Counted from the first letter of the stretch, positions 8,523 to 19,690 are shown. The stretch is 64,000 nt of DNA from Nonomuraea solani (GCF_900108335.1 NZ_FNVT01000004.1:682001-746000); one strand, 5' to 3'. Notes: generated by a model not told the origin, from the letters alone. Numbers and translations are program-made.

Positions 8523-9398
8523 ATGAGAGGAATCCACGTACCGCTGGTCACGCCGTTCGACTCGTCGGGCGCGGTGGCCGTGGACGCGATCGAGAAGCTC
8601 GCCCACCAGGTGCTCGACGACGGCGCGGCAGGCCTGGTCGCGCTGGGCACCACCGGTGAGGTGGCCGCGCTGGAGCCCGCCGAGCGGGCCCGCGTGATCG
8701 AGGTGTGCGCGCGGATCTGCGCCGAACGGAACGCGCTGCTGACGGTGGGACTGACCGGGAACGACACCCGCTCGACCAGCCGGGCGCTGCGCGACCTGCC
8801 CGAGGGGGTCGGGGCCGCGCTGGTGACGGTGCCGTACTTCCTGCGGCCCGGCGAGCGCGGGGTCATCGCGCACTTCGAGGCGCTGGCGGAGGAGACTCCG
8901 GTGCCGCTGGTGATCTACCAGATTCCCTACCGGACCGGGCAGGCCGTGAGCGCCGCCACGCTGCGGCATCTCGGCGCGCACCCGATGGTCGCGGCGGTGA
9001 AGTACGCCGCCGGCGGGATCGACCAGGACGCGGTGGACCTGCTGGGAGACCTGCCCGAGGGGTTCGAGGTGCTGGGCGGCGACGACCTCTTCATCTCGCC
9101 GCTGCTCGCCCTGGGCGCCGCGGGCGGGATCCTCGCCTCGGCGCATCTGCGGACCAGGGCCTTCGTGGAACTGGCCGACGCCTGGCACGCGGGCGACGTC
9201 GAGCGGGCCAGAGGGCTCGGGCACCGGTTGGCCAGGCTCTCCGCGACGCTGTTCGCCGAGCCCAACCCCACCGTGATCAAGGGCGTCCTGCATGCCCAGG
9301 GCCTGATCCCGACCCCGGACGTACGGTTGCCGCTGGTGCCCGCCGGCCCCGAGGCGGTGTCACAGGCTCGCCTGGTAGCGGTACATCCAGGCGAGTGA
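8523..9398 (+). CDS. Dihydrodipicolinate synthase/N-acetylneuraminate lyase (DapA) family aldolase
   Basis: A 291-aa class I aldolase. I start at ATG 8523, where homology-like sequence begins (GIHVPLVTPFD); the frame runs open far upstream but only as antisense of the LysR gene. Key residues are present: the GTTGE loop, the tyrosine in IYQIPYRTG and the Schiff-base lysine in AAVKYAAGG. The family condenses or cleaves pyruvate with an aldehyde. Pairing with a dedicated LysR gene suggests an inducible catabolic role rather than housekeeping lysine synthesis (inference). The 3' end overlaps the convergent monooxygenase gene by 39 bp. Confidence 0.85.
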   Translation: MRGIHVPLVTPFDSSGAVAVDAIEKLAHQVLDDGAAGLVALGTTGEVAALEPAERARVIEVCARICAERNALLTVGLTGNDTRSTSRALRDLPEGVGAALVTVPYFLRPGERGVIAHFEALAEETPVPLVIYQIPYRTGQAVSAATLRHLGAHPMVAAVKYAAGGIDQDAVDLLGDLPEGFEVLGGDDLFISPLLALGAAGGILASAHLRTRAFVELADAWHAGDVERARGLGHRLARLSATLFAEPNPTVIKGVLHAQGLIPTPDVRLPLVPAGPEAVSQARLVAVHPGE

Positions 9399-10505
9399 CT
9401 CCTGGCTCGCGCTCTTCTTGAGGAAGATCGGCATCATCAGGTCGCGGAACACCCGGGCGACCGGCCCCGCGGCCTTGCTGTTGCTGATGGTCCTGGAGTA
9501 GGCCACCACCCGCTCCACCCTGGGCCGCCGCTCGGCCTCGTAGCGCGCGAACGCCTCCGCGTGCCCCGCACTGTCGCGCAGGCACCTGGCCAGCACGATC
9601 GCGTCCTCGATGGCCAGCGACGCGCCCTGGCCGGCGCTCGGTGAGGTCGCGTGCGCGGCGTCGCCGGTCAGCAGGGCCCGGCCCCGGTGCCAGACGGGCA
9701 CCGGCGGGAGGTCGTGGATCGGCAGCGCCAGGTCGACGTCGCTGCGGCGGATGAGCTCGGCGGAGAAGTTCGCGTCGCCCTCGAACGCCTCGATCAGCAC
9801 GGGCTTCCAGTCGTGGGGCACGTCGCCGAGCCGCCGGGGCAGGTTCGCGAACCACCAGGTGTCGCCCGATTCGGTCACCGTGTAGCCGAAGAACGCGCGC
9901 TTGCCGAAGACCATGTTGTACACGCCGGGCTCGCCGGTGAACCCCGCGTCCCTGACGATCCCGCCGAAGCTGTAGAGGCCGCTGTAGCGCGGGCCGGGGG
10001 CCTGCGGGTCGAGGATCGCGCGGGTGCGCGACTGCACGCCGTCGCACGCGATCAGCAGGTCGCCGGTGGCCTGGGTGCCGTCCTCGAAGGTGGCCGTCAC
10101 GCCGCCGGGGCCGTCCTCGTACGAGACCAGGCGCTTGCCGTACGAGGTGCGAATCCCCCGCCGCCCGGCCTCGTCGCGCACGGTGCGGTAGAGGTCGGAG
10201 CGCAGGACGGTGTGGCTCACGGTGCCGTCGTCGAGCCGCAGGCCGTTGGCCACCTCCCCGAGCCGCTTGCCGGAGCCGCTCCACATGACCATGTGCGGCG
10301 TCGGGACGGCCGACTCCAGCACCATCTTGTGCGCGCCGAGCACGCGCAGGGCGGCCAGGCCGTTGGAGGCCACGTTCAGGAACGAGCCCACGTTCTCGGC
10401 ACTCTGCGGGTAAGCCTCGTAGATCTCCGCCTCGATGCCCACCTCGCGCAGGGCCATCGCGGTGGCCGGTCCGCCGACGCCGCAGCCTATGATCAGAGCC
10501 TTCAT
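9360..10505 (-). CDS. FAD-dependent aromatic-type monooxygenase
   Basis: A 381-aa flavoprotein hydroxylase. I start at ATG 10503-10505 (MKALIIGCGVGGPATA, the GxGxxG dinucleotide site); the longer open frame is antisense of the MarR gene. The second FAD motif, LLTGDAAHATSPSAGQG, lies near residue 290. Such enzymes use NAD(P)H and O2 to hydroxylate aromatic rings, including antibiotics such as tetracyclines or rifamycins. The divergent MarR regulator with a perfect operator implies induction by a small phenolic compound. Substrate unknown. Confidence 0.9.
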   Translation of the reverse strand: MKALIIGCGVGGPATAMALREVGIEAEIYEAYPQSAENVGSFLNVASNGLAALRVLGAHKMVLESAVPTPHMVMWSGSGKRLGEVANGLRLDDGTVSHTVLRSDLYRTVRDEAGRRGIRTSYGKRLVSYEDGPGGVTATFEDGTQATGDLLIACDGVQSRTRAILDPQAPGPRYSGLYSFGGIVRDAGFTGEPGVYNMVFGKRAFFGYTVTESGDTWWFANLPRRLGDVPHDWKPVLIEAFEGDANFSAELIRRSDVDLALPIHDLPPVPVWHRGRALLTGDAAHATSPSAGQGASLAIEDAIVLARCLRDSAGHAEAFARYEAERRPRVERVVAYSRTISNSKAAGPVARVFRDLMMPIFLKKSASQESLAWMYRYQASL

Positions 10506-10515
10506 GGTGATAACC

Positions 10516-10535
10516 TTTCGTTCGGTCGAACGAAA
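10516..10535. promoter_or_regulatory. Perfect MarR-type operator
   Basis: A 20-bp perfect palindrome, TTTCGTTCG-GT-CGAACGAAA, lying 11 bp upstream of the monooxygenase start and about 21 bp upstream of the MarR start. It is placed to block both promoters and has the arm length expected for a MarR dimer. Confidence 0.7.
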
Positions 10536-10556
10536 TATAACTAGAGGCGGGCGGCG

Positions 10557-11027
10557 ATGTCGACAGGTATTTCGGAGAGACGAAATAATTTGCTGGTGGC
10601 ACTCGGCGTGGCGGGGCGCGAGAGCAGCAACGCCGCCGTGATGTACCACAGCGCCATGGGCGCCCGGCTGGGCCTGGGCATGACCGAGGAGAAGACGCTC
10701 GACCTGCTGCAACGTCTCGGCCCGCTGACGGCGGGGGAGATCGCGCAGCACGCGGGGCTGGCTCCGGCCACGGTCAGCGGGCTGATCGACCGGCTGGAGG
10801 CCAAGTGGCTGGTCCGGCGCGTCCGCGACACCAAAGACCGCCGGCGGGTCATCGTCGAGATCAACTACGAGCGGCTGGCCGGCTTCGGTGAGCTGTTCGA
10901 GCCGTTCGTGGTGGCGCTGTCACAACTCTACGAGCGCTACACCGACGACGAGCTGGAGCTGATCCTCGACTTCCTCAACCGGTCCACGGCCCTGCAGCGG
11001 GCGGCCACCGAGGGGCTGACCGAGTAA
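10557..11027 (+). CDS. MarR family transcriptional regulator
   Basis: A 156-aa winged-helix regulator. ATG 10557 has AGAGG at 10543-10547. The recognition region reads LTAGEIAQHAGLAPATVSGLIDRLEAK, followed by the wing with VRDTKDRRRV, a strongly conserved MarR DRR motif. It is divergent from the FAD monooxygenase, and the intervening palindrome (10516-10535) should be its main operator. A second, weaker TTTCG-N6-CGAAA dyad lies inside its own first codons. Repression of both genes, relieved by an aromatic ligand, is the likely mode. Confidence 0.9.
   Translation: MSTGISERRNNLLVALGVAGRESSNAAVMYHSAMGARLGLGMTEEKTLDLLQRLGPLTAGEIAQHAGLAPATVSGLIDRLEAKWLVRRVRDTKDRRRVIVEINYERLAGFGELFEPFVVALSQLYERYTDDELELILDFLNRSTALQRAATEGLTE
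10570..10585. promoter_or_regulatory. Second half-conserved MarR dyad inside marR
   Basis: TTTCG-GAGAGA-CGAAA within codons 5-10 of the MarR gene repeats the outer arms of the upstream operator. Centres are 52 bp apart, about five helical turns, so dimers bound at both could contact each other on one face of the DNA. Confidence 0.35.
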
Positions 11028-11044
11028 ATAAGGGCTGGACAAGA

Positions 11045-11145
11045 AGCCGGATTACCGGCTAACTTCTCCGCCTATATGGGAACTCTGTGATCCGCGCCCC
11101 GAGGCCGCGCACGCGTTGAGCTGACAGCTCCGCCTGCGCCGCCTC
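11045..11145 (+). promoter_or_regulatory. Possible attenuator leader of the ABC-F gene (mini-ORF plus nested hairpin)
   Basis: The 162 bp between marR and the ABC-F gene hold three ordered elements. A short hairpin at 11045-11060 (AGCCGG-ATTA-CCGGCT) comes first. Next is a four-codon open frame, ATG GGA ACT CTG TGA, at 11076-11090. Last is a strong nested hairpin whose outer arms 11101-11111 and 11135-11145 pair at 10 of 11 positions, and whose inner stem GAGCT-GAC-AGCTC is at 11118-11130. The coding start follows 44 bp later. Antibiotic-resistance ABC-F genes are often controlled by ribosome stalling in such leaders; this example is inferred from layout only, and the mini-ORF has no clear ribosome site. 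Confidence 0.35.
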
Positions 11146-11189
11146 GTTCTGGTCGATTCCGTGCCGATCACAGGAGGTGGGGCCCCCTT

Positions 11190-12773
<1,584 letters not shown>

Positions 12774-12800
12774 CCTGCACCTTGGCGTGGGCGGCGCGCC

Positions 12801-15800
12801 TCAACGGGCGGAGTCCTTGATCGCGGAGCGGACCTCACCCACCCGGTCGGCCAGCAGGCCGATCGCGCCGACCGCCCGGGCCATCGGGTCGTCCTCCGTG
12901 CCCCCAAGAGCCTTGGCCTTGAGGTAGGCCGACTTGACCGCCGCCCAGCGCTCCGCCTGGGCGGGGGTCAGGCGGCCGCGCAGCTCGGCCAGCTTGAGCA
13001 GGTTGGCCTCGGCGTCCGTGGTCAGCGTCTGCGCCTCGCCCAGGTAGTGATCGTCGATCACCGCCTCCAGCTCCTCGTCGTTCATGGCGGGGACGATGCG
13101 CTCGGCCAGCTTGTTCATGTTCCGGTACGACCCCTGCAGCCGGTACGGAGGCTCGGTCCTGGCGGCGTCGGACTGGGCGGCCGAGGCGATGTACGCCTGG
13201 TTGTTGGCCAGCACCACCTCCTGCACGCGGACCAGCTTGGCCAGCACGCTGAGGATCTGGTCCAGCTCCGGCTTGGTGTAGGGGTGCTCGAGCTGGTCGG
13301 GCCGGACGGCGGGATCGCCCTTGGCCAGGCGTACCAGCAGCTCCACGTCCCCCCGGTCGCGCCCGGACAGAGGCGCGAGCACCGGGTTCGAGGTCAGAGC
13401 GTTGTCCACATAGCTCAGCGCGAACAGCTCGTCCCGGCCCGACAGTACGTCGCCCAGGTTCCACACGTCGGCCCGGTTGGCCAGCATGTCGGGGATGCGG
13501 AAGCGCTGCCCCGACTCGGTGTACGGGTTGCCCGCCATGCACACCGCGAACCGCTTGCCCCGCAGGTCATAAGTCCGGGTACGCCCGTTCCACACCCCCT
13601 CGATCCGCCGCTGGGCGTCACAGAGCGAGATGAACTTCTGCAGCAGCTCCGGCGAGGTGTGCTGGATGTCGTCCAGGTAGAGCAGGGTGTTGTTGCCCGT
13701 CTCCAGCGCGAACGAGATCTTCTCCACCTCCTGCCTGGCCGTCGCGTCGGGCGCGTCCGCCGGGTCCAGCGAGGTGACCTCGTGGCCTAGCGCCGGGCCG
13801 TTGACCTTGACGAACACCAGGCCGAGCCGGCTGGCCACGTACTCCATCAGGGTCGTCTTGCCGTAGCCGGGCGGGGAGATGAGCAGGAGCAGGCCCATCT
13901 GGTCGGTGCGCTTGTCCGCGCCCGCCGCGCCGAGCTGCTTGGCCAGGTTGTCACCGATCAGCGGCAGATACACCTCGTCCAGCAGGCGGTTGCGGACGAA
14001 GGCGCTCATGACCTTGGGCTTGTACTCCTCCAGCCGCAACCGTCGCCGCTCGGCCTCGACCAGCTCGTTCCTGCGCCGCTGGTAGGCCCGGTAGGCCGGC
14101 ACCCGCTCCGCCCCGAAGCGGCGGGTCCTGGTGAGCAGCTCGTCCAGGCGGATCTCCAGCTTGCGGTCCTGGACGCGCGGGTGGGTGCCGAGCAGGCCGG
14201 TCACCGTCTCGGTCGTGGCGGCGCTGGAGTCGTGCCTGGGCAGGTCGCACAGCAGCACGGCGATGGCCTCCGGCACCTCCGGGCCCTGGTGGTAGGCGGT
14301 CAGCCACGCCTGGGCGAGCTGCAGGCGCTCGGCGAGCGGGACCGCCTTGAGCTCCTCCTCGAACTCGCGCGTCTTGGCCGGTCCGAGCGCGTGCCGGAAG
14401 CCGTCGAGCAGGTCGCGGGCGGCCTTGCCGGTGACGAAGCCGGCTGGGGTGGTGCCCAGCTCCTCGACCAGGTATTCGCCGGCGAGCCCGGCCGCCGCGT
14501 CCGTGCGCAGCCCCTTCAGGAAGCCGCCGATCAGGCCGGTCAGCTCGTCGGCCAGCGAGCCCAGCGCCGGGGTGAGACCGAAGATCGTCCGTGCGCGCAC
14601 CAGCGACACGGCCCTGGTGGTGAATGTTTTACGTGAAACCTCGTCCACGCCGTACGCCCAGAACAACTGGGCCACCGCCCGGACCTCCGGCGCGTACCGC
14701 AGCAGCCCGGCCCCCTCCCGCAACCGCACCAGCGTGTCGAGGATGGCCGTGGCGTCGTGGTCGTGCACCCCGCGCTCGTAGCCCTCGTCGTAGCGCGCCT
14801 CCGCCGCCTGCCGGACCAGGTCCTCCAGCGGCGCGCCTGGCGTGGCCGAGTCGAGCAGGGAGGCGGCCAGGTGTTCGCCCCGGTAGACCTCGGCGGTCTC
14901 CGAGACCAGGAGCTGGTCCCAGAAGGGCCGGGTGTCGGCGAAGGAGCCGGGCACCGGCGCGCGGTAGTCGGTGCCGGTGATCGCGAAGTTCATGGAGCCG
15001 TCGTGCGGCACCAGCGTCAGGTCGATCGGCTGGGTGTTCACGGCGAAGCGGTGGCGGCCGAGCCGCAGGGTCTCGCCGCCGTCGGAGAACAGGTCGAGGC
15101 GGTCGCGCAGCGCCCGGCCCGCCTCCTGCTGCGCCGCCTTGACGCGCCCGTCCAGCTCCTCGGCCCGTACGGCGTCCCCGAGCGCCCGCAGCTCCCCGGC
15201 CGCCGAACGCACCTTGGCCACCATCGGGTCGGTCGCGAAGTAGGTGTTGACCTCGTCCGGCGACCCCAGCGAGCCCAGACGGCGGGTGACGCCGCCCAGG
15301 ATGCGCTCGGCCGAGGCGAACACGCGGTCGGCGCGCCGGGCCAGGTCGTCGAGCTGGGTCTGCTTGCGGGCCGAGAACGCCTCGTAGACGTCGTCCCGCT
15401 TGGCGGCGAGCTGCGTCGCGAAGTCGTCGAACTCGCCGAAGCGGGACTCCAGGTTCTCGACCTGGAGCAGCAGCCGGCCGAGCTGCTCGTCGCATTTGGC
15501 CGGGGTGTCGGCCATCGCCAGCGCGCCCGTGATCGCCTGCCCGAGCAGGGCGAACTCGGCCGCGAACGCCGCCCGGCCCTCCGCGCCCAGCAGCTCGCGG
15601 CGGCGGCCGTCGAGCACGGCCCTGGCCCGGTTCACGCCGCCGAGCACCTCGGCGATCCGGCCCAGGATGGAGGTGCGCACGGTGGCGTCGGCGATGTCCA
15701 GTGACCCGACGACCTCCGTGACCACCTCCAGGCCCTCCGCCTGCTCGGCCAGCCGGTCGGTGACGGGCGCGGTCTCGGCCACGGTGGCGATCGCGGCCGC

Positions 15801-17600
15801 CTCGGCGGCCAGCTTCTCGACGGCCGCGTGGTAGCCGGTGAACGCGTCCTGGCCGGACAGGAACTCGACGGCCCGGCGGCCGGCCGAGTCCAGCTCCTCG
15901 GCCACCGAGGCGGACAGGCCGTCGAGGGCCGCGAGGTCGATGTGGCGGACCTCGCGCAGGGTCACCAGGTGACCCTGGGCGCGGCGCAGCGTGGCCAGCA
16001 GGGTGACCCAGGCGTCGGCGGTGACGGGGGTGTCGGCGCGTGCCTGGCGTACCAGGTGGGTGGTCTGTTCGGTGGTCTCGGCGAGGGTCTGGGCGGCCTG
16101 GCGGGTGAGCTGCTCGACGTTCTCGTACTCGTCGAGGACCTGCTCGGCGGTGGCGCGTACGTCGGCGAGCGGCGCGACCAGGCCGTGCTCGCCGAGCCAG
16201 TGGTAGGAGTCGAACGCGCGCGTGCAGGCCGCGATCAGGCCCTCGAAGGTGCCGGCCGACGGCGCCATCTCCTCGACCATGCGGGAGACCGACAGGCAGT
16301 CGGAGATGCCGCGTACCAGCTCGGCGTTGCCGATGCGCTCCAGCGGGCCGGTGCCGGTGGGCTGGGCGGCGGCGTAGGTGTCCGACACGTACGGCGTCTG
16401 CCACACCTGCATCGGGTGCACCCGGGTCGGCTCCTCGGAGGTGGCGCGGAAGACCACCATCGTGCCGTCGTCGAACAGCGAGTAGCCGTGACAGACGATG
16501 GGGTTGGCCACCTCCTTCCTGATCACGTTGTACGGCAGCAGCAGCGAACGCCCGTCACCCCTGGCGTGGAAGACGTACAGCACGTCCTCGCCGTTGGGCG
16601 AGCGCACCACCCGCTCGAACTCCAGGTCCGACACGTCCGTGTCGAACGTCTTGCTGACCCCGGTGGCCAGGTAGTAGCCGCCCGGGAAGATCAGCCCCTG
16701 GTCCTCGGGCAGGCGCTGGCAGGCCTGCCCGATGCCGTCGAGCCGTACGACCGCCTTGGTCCGGGTGTTGAAGACCAGGTGGCGCCGGTCGGTCTCCTTG
16801 TACGGCCGGATCCGCATGAGGATCAGCGGCCCCACCCGCGCGTACTCGACCTCGGCGTCCGCCAGGCTCTGCAGCGGCTCGGCCACCGGCTCCGCGTAGA
16901 TGCCGGCGCCGGTCTCCGTGTTGTCCTCGACCTTGATGGTGAGGTCGCCGCCGACGGTCTCGACGAACACCTCGCCGCCGATGGAGATGTGCGGGTGCCG
17001 GCCGAGCACGTGGTCGTCGCGGGTGGTCGGCGTCCATGCGAAGTCGTGGGACGGGGGAAAGACGTGATCCCGCTCCCCCCTGTTGTCCTGATATTTCGGG
17101 ACTCCGCCGGGGCTGAGCGTCCAGCGCAGCACCCGCGTGTCCGCCGGCCCCGTCTGGAAAACGGCCAGCAGCCGCCCCTCGATCCGCCGCAACTGCTGGA
17201 GCCGGGTCTCCTTGTAATAGCGGTAGAGCTCGGCGAAGTCCTTCCTGAACCCCGGATCGTCCAGCGCCTCCAGCCGGTCGGTGTCGAACCTGAAGGCGTC
17301 GCCGTCCCTGGAGAACCGGTGCACCGCGAACACGTCCGCCACCGTCGTCTCCGGCTTGAGCCCGATGAAGACGTTGTAGCCGAACAACATCACGTCACCC
17401 AGGGAGACGATGTCCCTGGGGACGCAGTTGTTCTCGGTCCGGATCCGCTCGGTGCCCAGCAGGCGCAGCTCTGCCCCGCCGAAGACGCGCAGTCGCTCCT
17501 GGTTGACCGCCTCGGCCGCCGCCGCGAGGGCCCTGGCCTGAGCCTGGAGCCGGTTCCTGAGGACTTCGTAGGTTCCGGCCGCCAGCTCGACCGTGCTCAC
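12801..17600 (-). CDS. Giant AAA+ ATPase, 'DNA repair ATPase' (DUF3686-type)
   Basis: A 1599-aa protein, last gene of a three-gene operon. The start is GTG 17598-17600, which overlaps the flotillin stop by 4 nt (GTGA). The first ~450 residues are a beta-rich region (NNCVPRDIVSLGD, GYNVFIGL) that I associate, from memory, with the DUF3686 family; a long helical middle follows (about 450-1150). A single AAA+ module is near residue 1245, with Walker A PPGYGKTT and Walker B LLYLDDIQH about 60 residues later. The 'DNA repair' name is an annotation habit, and no nuclease or helicase motif is visible. Coupling to flotillin and NfeD-like genes points to membrane-associated remodelling (inference). 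Confidence 0.8.
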   Translation of the reverse strand: MSTVELAAGTYEVLRNRLQAQARALAAAAEAVNQERLRVFGGAELRLLGTERIRTENNCVPRDIVSLGDVMLFGYNVFIGLKPETTVADVFAVHRFSRDGDAFRFDTDRLEALDDPGFRKDFAELYRYYKETRLQQLRRIEGRLLAVFQTGPADTRVLRWTLSPGGVPKYQDNRGERDHVFPPSHDFAWTPTTRDDHVLGRHPHISIGGEVFVETVGGDLTIKVEDNTETGAGIYAEPVAEPLQSLADAEVEYARVGPLILMRIRPYKETDRRHLVFNTRTKAVVRLDGIGQACQRLPEDQGLIFPGGYYLATGVSKTFDTDVSDLEFERVVRSPNGEDVLYVFHARGDGRSLLLPYNVIRKEVANPIVCHGYSLFDDGTMVVFRATSEEPTRVHPMQVWQTPYVSDTYAAAQPTGTGPLERIGNAELVRGISDCLSVSRMVEEMAPSAGTFEGLIAACTRAFDSYHWLGEHGLVAPLADVRATAEQVLDEYENVEQLTRQAAQTLAETTEQTTHLVRQARADTPVTADAWVTLLATLRRAQGHLVTLREVRHIDLAALDGLSASVAEELDSAGRRAVEFLSGQDAFTGYHAAVEKLAAEAAAIATVAETAPVTDRLAEQAEGLEVVTEVVGSLDIADATVRTSILGRIAEVLGGVNRARAVLDGRRRELLGAEGRAAFAAEFALLGQAITGALAMADTPAKCDEQLGRLLLQVENLESRFGEFDDFATQLAAKRDDVYEAFSARKQTQLDDLARRADRVFASAERILGGVTRRLGSLGSPDEVNTYFATDPMVAKVRSAAGELRALGDAVRAEELDGRVKAAQQEAGRALRDRLDLFSDGGETLRLGRHRFAVNTQPIDLTLVPHDGSMNFAITGTDYRAPVPGSFADTRPFWDQLLVSETAEVYRGEHLAASLLDSATPGAPLEDLVRQAAEARYDEGYERGVHDHDATAILDTLVRLREGAGLLRYAPEVRAVAQLFWAYGVDEVSRKTFTTRAVSLVRARTIFGLTPALGSLADELTGLIGGFLKGLRTDAAAGLAGEYLVEELGTTPAGFVTGKAARDLLDGFRHALGPAKTREFEEELKAVPLAERLQLAQAWLTAYHQGPEVPEAIAVLLCDLPRHDSSAATTETVTGLLGTHPRVQDRKLEIRLDELLTRTRRFGAERVPAYRAYQRRRNELVEAERRRLRLEEYKPKVMSAFVRNRLLDEVYLPLIGDNLAKQLGAAGADKRTDQMGLLLLISPPGYGKTTLMEYVASRLGLVFVKVNGPALGHEVTSLDPADAPDATARQEVEKISFALETGNNTLLYLDDIQHTSPELLQKFISLCDAQRRIEGVWNGRTRTYDLRGKRFAVCMAGNPYTESGQRFRIPDMLANRADVWNLGDVLSGRDELFALSYVDNALTSNPVLAPLSGRDRGDVELLVRLAKGDPAVRPDQLEHPYTKPELDQILSVLAKLVRVQEVVLANNQAYIASAAQSDAARTEPPYRLQGSYRNMNKLAERIVPAMNDEELEAVIDDHYLGEAQTLTTDAEANLLKLAELRGRLTPAQAERWAAVKSAYLKAKALGGTEDDPMARAVGAIGLLADRVGEVRSAIKDSAR

Positions 17601-19690
17601 TTGGCGCCGGCCAGCGCCGCCACCGGGGAGTCGGCCACGCCGAGCCGGCGGGCGGTCTCCAGCAGCTCACCGAGCGCCGACGACTGCGGGCCGCCGTCCT
17701 GGATGAGCCGCATGAGGAGGGCGGACACGGTCAGGTTCTTGAGGTCCTCGGTGCTCACGCCGCCGACCACCCGGGCGAGGTCGGCCGCCAGGTGCGCGGA
17801 GCCGTTGACGTACGGCTCGACGAGCGCGCCCGCGACCTGCGAGTGGCCCACGAACCCGTCCACGACCTTGCCCGCGGTGATCGAGCCGACCACCTTGTCG
17901 AAGAACATCGTGTCGCCGCCGACGATGTCGATGTTGGCCTTGGCCAGCCCGGCGGCCAACACGCTGGCCTGCGACTCGGCCACCTGCCGCGACACGTCGA
18001 TGTGCTTGAGGCGGATCTCCTTGTCGGCCTCAAGGCGCAGGCGGTACTCCTCGTGCGCCCTGCTGGCCTCGTCCAGCGCCGCCATCGCGGCCGCCTTCTG
18101 CGTGAGACCCTCGGCCTCGGCCTTCAGCTTCTCGCCCACCGCCGCGGCGCCGGCCAGGGCCATCGCCTGCTCGCCCGCGGCCCGCGCCTTGAGCCGGTCG
18201 CCCTCGACCAGCGCCATGGCCTTGGCGCCGCCGGCCTCGGCGGCCAGCTTCTCCGCCAGCACCAGCGCCTCCGCGCGGCCGACCTTCTCGATCGCCTCGG
18301 CGTCGCGCTCCCTGACCTGGACCTGCGCCAGCCCGGAGGCGGCCGTCTCGGCCTGGATGCCCTCGGCCAGACGGATCTTGGCGCGCGCGTCCAGCTCGGC
18401 GGCCTGCTGCCTGGCCTCGGCGAGCACGAGCTCCTCGCGGGCCCTGAACTTGGAGGCGGCCTCCGCGGCCTCGGCCGCCTTGATGTCCTTGACCAGGTTC
18501 TCCTGGGCCTCGGCCTCGGCGGCGATGATCACCTGCTGGCGGGTGCGCTCGGCCTCCTCGACCACGCGCAGCCGCTTGATCGACTCCTCCTGCTCGGCCA
18601 CGGTCTTGTCGACCGCGATGCGCTCGCGGATGACCTCGGCGATCGTGCGCTTCTCGGTCTCGACCTCGCGGTCCTTGGCGATGCGCGACAGCTCGGTCTC
18701 CCGCTCGCGGGCGATGACCTCCAGCAGGCGGTCCTTCTCGATGCGCTCGGACTCGATGGCGATCACGCGCTCGCGGTTCTTCTCGGCGACCGCGATCTCA
18801 CGGGCCCGGTTCTCGTTCTGTACGCCGAGCGCCTCGTCGGTCTTCATGTGCGCGGCCTGGGCGCGCAGCCGCTCCTCGGCCTGTACGCGGGCGACCTCCG
18901 CCTCCTCGCGCGCCTTGACGGTCTCGATCTCCCGCCGCTGCTTCAGCTCGGCGTCGGCCTGGCGGCGCTCCAGTTCGAGGATGGCCTCGCGGGCGTCCAC
19001 GTTCTGGCGGGTGATCTCCTTCTCCTCGTTGCGCTGGAACTCGTTCGTCCGCACGTGCTCGATGGCCGTCAGCTCGGTGATCTTGCGGATGCCCTGCGCG
19101 TCCAGGATGTTGCTCTTGTCGAGCTGGGCCAGCGAGGTCTGCTCCAGGTAGTCGATGGCGGCGTCTTCGAGGCTGTAGCCGTTGAGGTCGGTGCCGATGA
19201 TCCGGACGATCTCGTCACGGAACTCGTCCCGCTTGGTGTACAGATCGACGAAGTCGAGGTGCTTGCCGGCCGTCTTCAGCGCCTCGGAGAACTTCGCGTT
19301 GAACAGCTCCTGCAGCGTCGTCTCGTCGCTGGCCCTGGCGGTGCCGATGGCCTGGGCGACCTTGATGACGTCTTCGGCGGTCTTGTTCACGCGGACGAAG
19401 AACGTGATCTTGATGTCGGCCCTGATGTTGTCGCGGCAGATCAGGCCCTCACGGCCGGTCCGCTCGATCTCGATGGTCTTGACCGAGATGTCCATGATCT
19501 CGGCCTTGTGGACGACCGGCAGGACCACGGCGCCGGTGAACGTCACGTCGACCTTGTTGACCTTCGAGACGATGAGTGCCTTGCCCTGTTCCACCTTGCG
19601 GAAAAGGCGGCCGATGAGAACGACCAGGCCAATCACGATCACGAGGATGATGGCCAGGAAAACGCCGAAACCGGTGGAGATGACGTCCAT
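17597..19690 (-). CDS. Flotillin family protein (YqiK type)
   Basis: A 697-aa membrane-anchored scaffold. Residues about 7-30 form one transmembrane helix (GVFLAIILVIVIGLVVLIG). An SPFH/band-7 domain follows (about 35-210, including EIMDISVKTIEIERTGREGL). Then comes a very long Glu/Ala/Arg coiled coil (about 215-560) with the repeated EA-rich heptads typical of flotillins, and a C-terminal domain with NIDIVGGDTMFFDKVVGSI. Flotillins oligomerise in membrane microdomains. The ATG at 19690 shares one base with the upstream gene's stop (TGATG), and its stop overlaps the ATPase start, so all three are translationally coupled. Confidence 0.9.
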   Translation of the reverse strand: MDVISTGFGVFLAIILVIVIGLVVLIGRLFRKVEQGKALIVSKVNKVDVTFTGAVVLPVVHKAEIMDISVKTIEIERTGREGLICRDNIRADIKITFFVRVNKTAEDVIKVAQAIGTARASDETTLQELFNAKFSEALKTAGKHLDFVDLYTKRDEFRDEIVRIIGTDLNGYSLEDAAIDYLEQTSLAQLDKSNILDAQGIRKITELTAIEHVRTNEFQRNEEKEITRQNVDAREAILELERRQADAELKQRREIETVKAREEAEVARVQAEERLRAQAAHMKTDEALGVQNENRAREIAVAEKNRERVIAIESERIEKDRLLEVIARERETELSRIAKDREVETEKRTIAEVIRERIAVDKTVAEQEESIKRLRVVEEAERTRQQVIIAAEAEAQENLVKDIKAAEAAEAASKFRAREELVLAEARQQAAELDARAKIRLAEGIQAETAASGLAQVQVRERDAEAIEKVGRAEALVLAEKLAAEAGGAKAMALVEGDRLKARAAGEQAMALAGAAAVGEKLKAEAEGLTQKAAAMAALDEASRAHEEYRLRLEADKEIRLKHIDVSRQVAESQASVLAAGLAKANIDIVGGDTMFFDKVVGSITAGKVVDGFVGHSQVAGALVEPYVNGSAHLAADLARVVGGVSTEDLKNLTVSALLMRLIQDGGPQSSALGELLETARRLGVADSPVAALAGAK

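Noticed and set aside
7641..9398. A 585-aa open frame including the DapA-like gene
   Set aside because: The first ~290 codons are antisense of the LysR gene and look like translated GC-rich DNA; the real protein starts at 8523.
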